The notes under the pieces were generated by a model. That model ran no database searches, was not told the DNA's origin, and was given only the letters and a program-made list of their open reading frames with translations. Positions 31,390-31,791 of a stretch of DNA of 31,791 nt are shown here, piece by piece. Every line of letters begins with the position of its first letter. Within the stretch, counting starts at the first letter, position 1. Source of the stretch: Xylophilus ampelinus (GTDB taxonomy: Bacteria; Pseudomonadota; Gammaproteobacteria; Burkholderiales; Burkholderiaceae_C); contig NZ_CABFMN010000123.1 of assembly GCF_901875635.1 (NCBI RefSeq), positions 1 through 31,791 on the forward strand. The letters are read 5' to 3'. Both the position numbers and the translations under genes were made by a program.

Positions 31390-31791
31390 CTACTTGGCCA
31401 ACGCGCCGGTGACCGGGCTCAGCAGGCCGCCCAGCAATCCGCCGCCCGACCCGGCACTGGCGGTCGTGGTGCCACTCGAGGTGCCGAGCCCGGCACCTAC
31501 GCCCAGCCCGCCGGTGATGCCACCGACGGTGGTGCCCACGCCGTTGACGACGTTGCCGACCAGGCCACCCACGCCCGCGCCGGCACCCACGCCCGCACCC
31601 GCACCGGAAGGCGTGGCCGCCACCCCGGCGCCCAGACCCAGGCCCGCCGTCACGCCGCCGACGGTACTGCCCAGGCCGCTGACGGTGCTGCCGACCAGGC
31701 CCGCCCCGGCGCCGGCGCCCGCCCCGGCGGCGATGCCACCGCTGCCCGCGCTTACCCCGCCGCCGGCACCGACCCCAAGGCCGGCCGCCAG
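31390..31791 (-). CDS. Glycine-rich low-complexity protein, C-terminal part (5' end outside window)
   Basis: The minus-strand frame stays open to the window edge, so at least 133 C-terminal residues are seen and the start is outside. Composition is Gly, Ala, Val, Leu, Thr and Ser, with silk-like [12 protein letters not shown] and repeated VGG/VGS turns and a Ser/Thr-rich stretch ([13 protein letters not shown]). The C-terminus [17 protein letters not shown] is small, hydrophobic and Lys-terminated, like the protein at 1-1267 (ending GGLAGLGK). The two are probably members of one family. No transporter gene is visible beside this copy. Function unknown; surface or extracellular matrix is a guess. 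Confidence 0.7.
   Translation of the reverse strand: MAAGLGVGAGGGVSAGSGGIAAGAGAGAGAGLVGSTVSGLGSTVGGVTAGLGLGAGVAATPSGAGAGVGAGAGVGGLVGNVVNGVGTTVGGITGGLGVGAGLGTSSGTTTASAGSGGGLLGGLLSPVTGALAK

Overview
This window looks like chromosomal DNA of a high-GC betaproteobacterium of the family Comamonadaceae (order Burkholderiales), most likely Variovorax or a close relative. The reasons are the very GC-rich coding style (roughly 70% by eye outside the central cluster), the gene content (DUF808 protein, egtB-egtD pair, polar amino-acid ABC operon with a GntR/FCD regulator, nitronate monooxygenase), and several intergenic hairpin families that I recall as common in that family. No rRNA, tRNA, CRISPR array, insertion sequence, integrase or phage gene was seen. 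No gene-free stretch exceeds 300 bases.

Layout. (1) 1-2961: the 3' part of a very glycine-rich exported-type protein, then a two-partner-secretion outer-membrane transporter overlapping its stop codon. A second glycine-rich protein of the same style enters from the other edge (31390-31791, minus). (2) 3051-11143: housekeeping and accessory genes: a DUF2817/M14-like metallopeptidase, small secreted and membrane proteins, DUF808 protein, GNAT acetyltransferase, 2Fe-2S ferredoxin, MFS exporter, RluA-type pseudouridine synthase, UspA. (3) 13758 down to 10406 (minus): a tight four-gene run egtB - egtD - DUF427 - 2OG-Fe dioxygenase (gaps 36, 40 and 16 bp). This is ergothioneine synthesis with two unexplained passengers. 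(4) 13920-15284: type II NADH dehydrogenase. (5) 15536-24248: an eight-gene glycan operon of clearly lower GC with overlapping start/stop codons. It holds a tandem-domain GT2, a three-enzyme route from UDP-GlcNAc to a UDP-2-acetamido-2,6-dideoxy-L-hexose (reductase, 4,6-dehydratase/epimerase, 2-epimerase), a coiled-coil TylF-type methyltransferase, a GT4 and two unrecognised proteins. It has no flippase, polymerase or initiating transferase. (6) 24256-27180 (minus): acyl-CoA ligase and nitronate monooxygenase. (7) 27432-31296: GntR regulator with a palindromic operator candidate, then a complete polar amino-acid ABC importer.

The most interesting structural signal is a 60-bp dispersed element. 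It carries a palindrome of the type TTGCTAT-N7-ATAGCTG at one end and, in three of four copies, a TTTGACC-like block at the other. The copies are at 5030-5089 (+), 7728-7787 (-), 14687-14746 (-) and 26123-26182 (+). One copy sits in frame inside the NADH dehydrogenase gene and codes for residues 257-276. Another supplies the stop codon of the MFS transporter. Sixty is a multiple of three, so the element can enter a gene without shifting its frame. Family assignments rest on motifs read by eye; no database search was possible.
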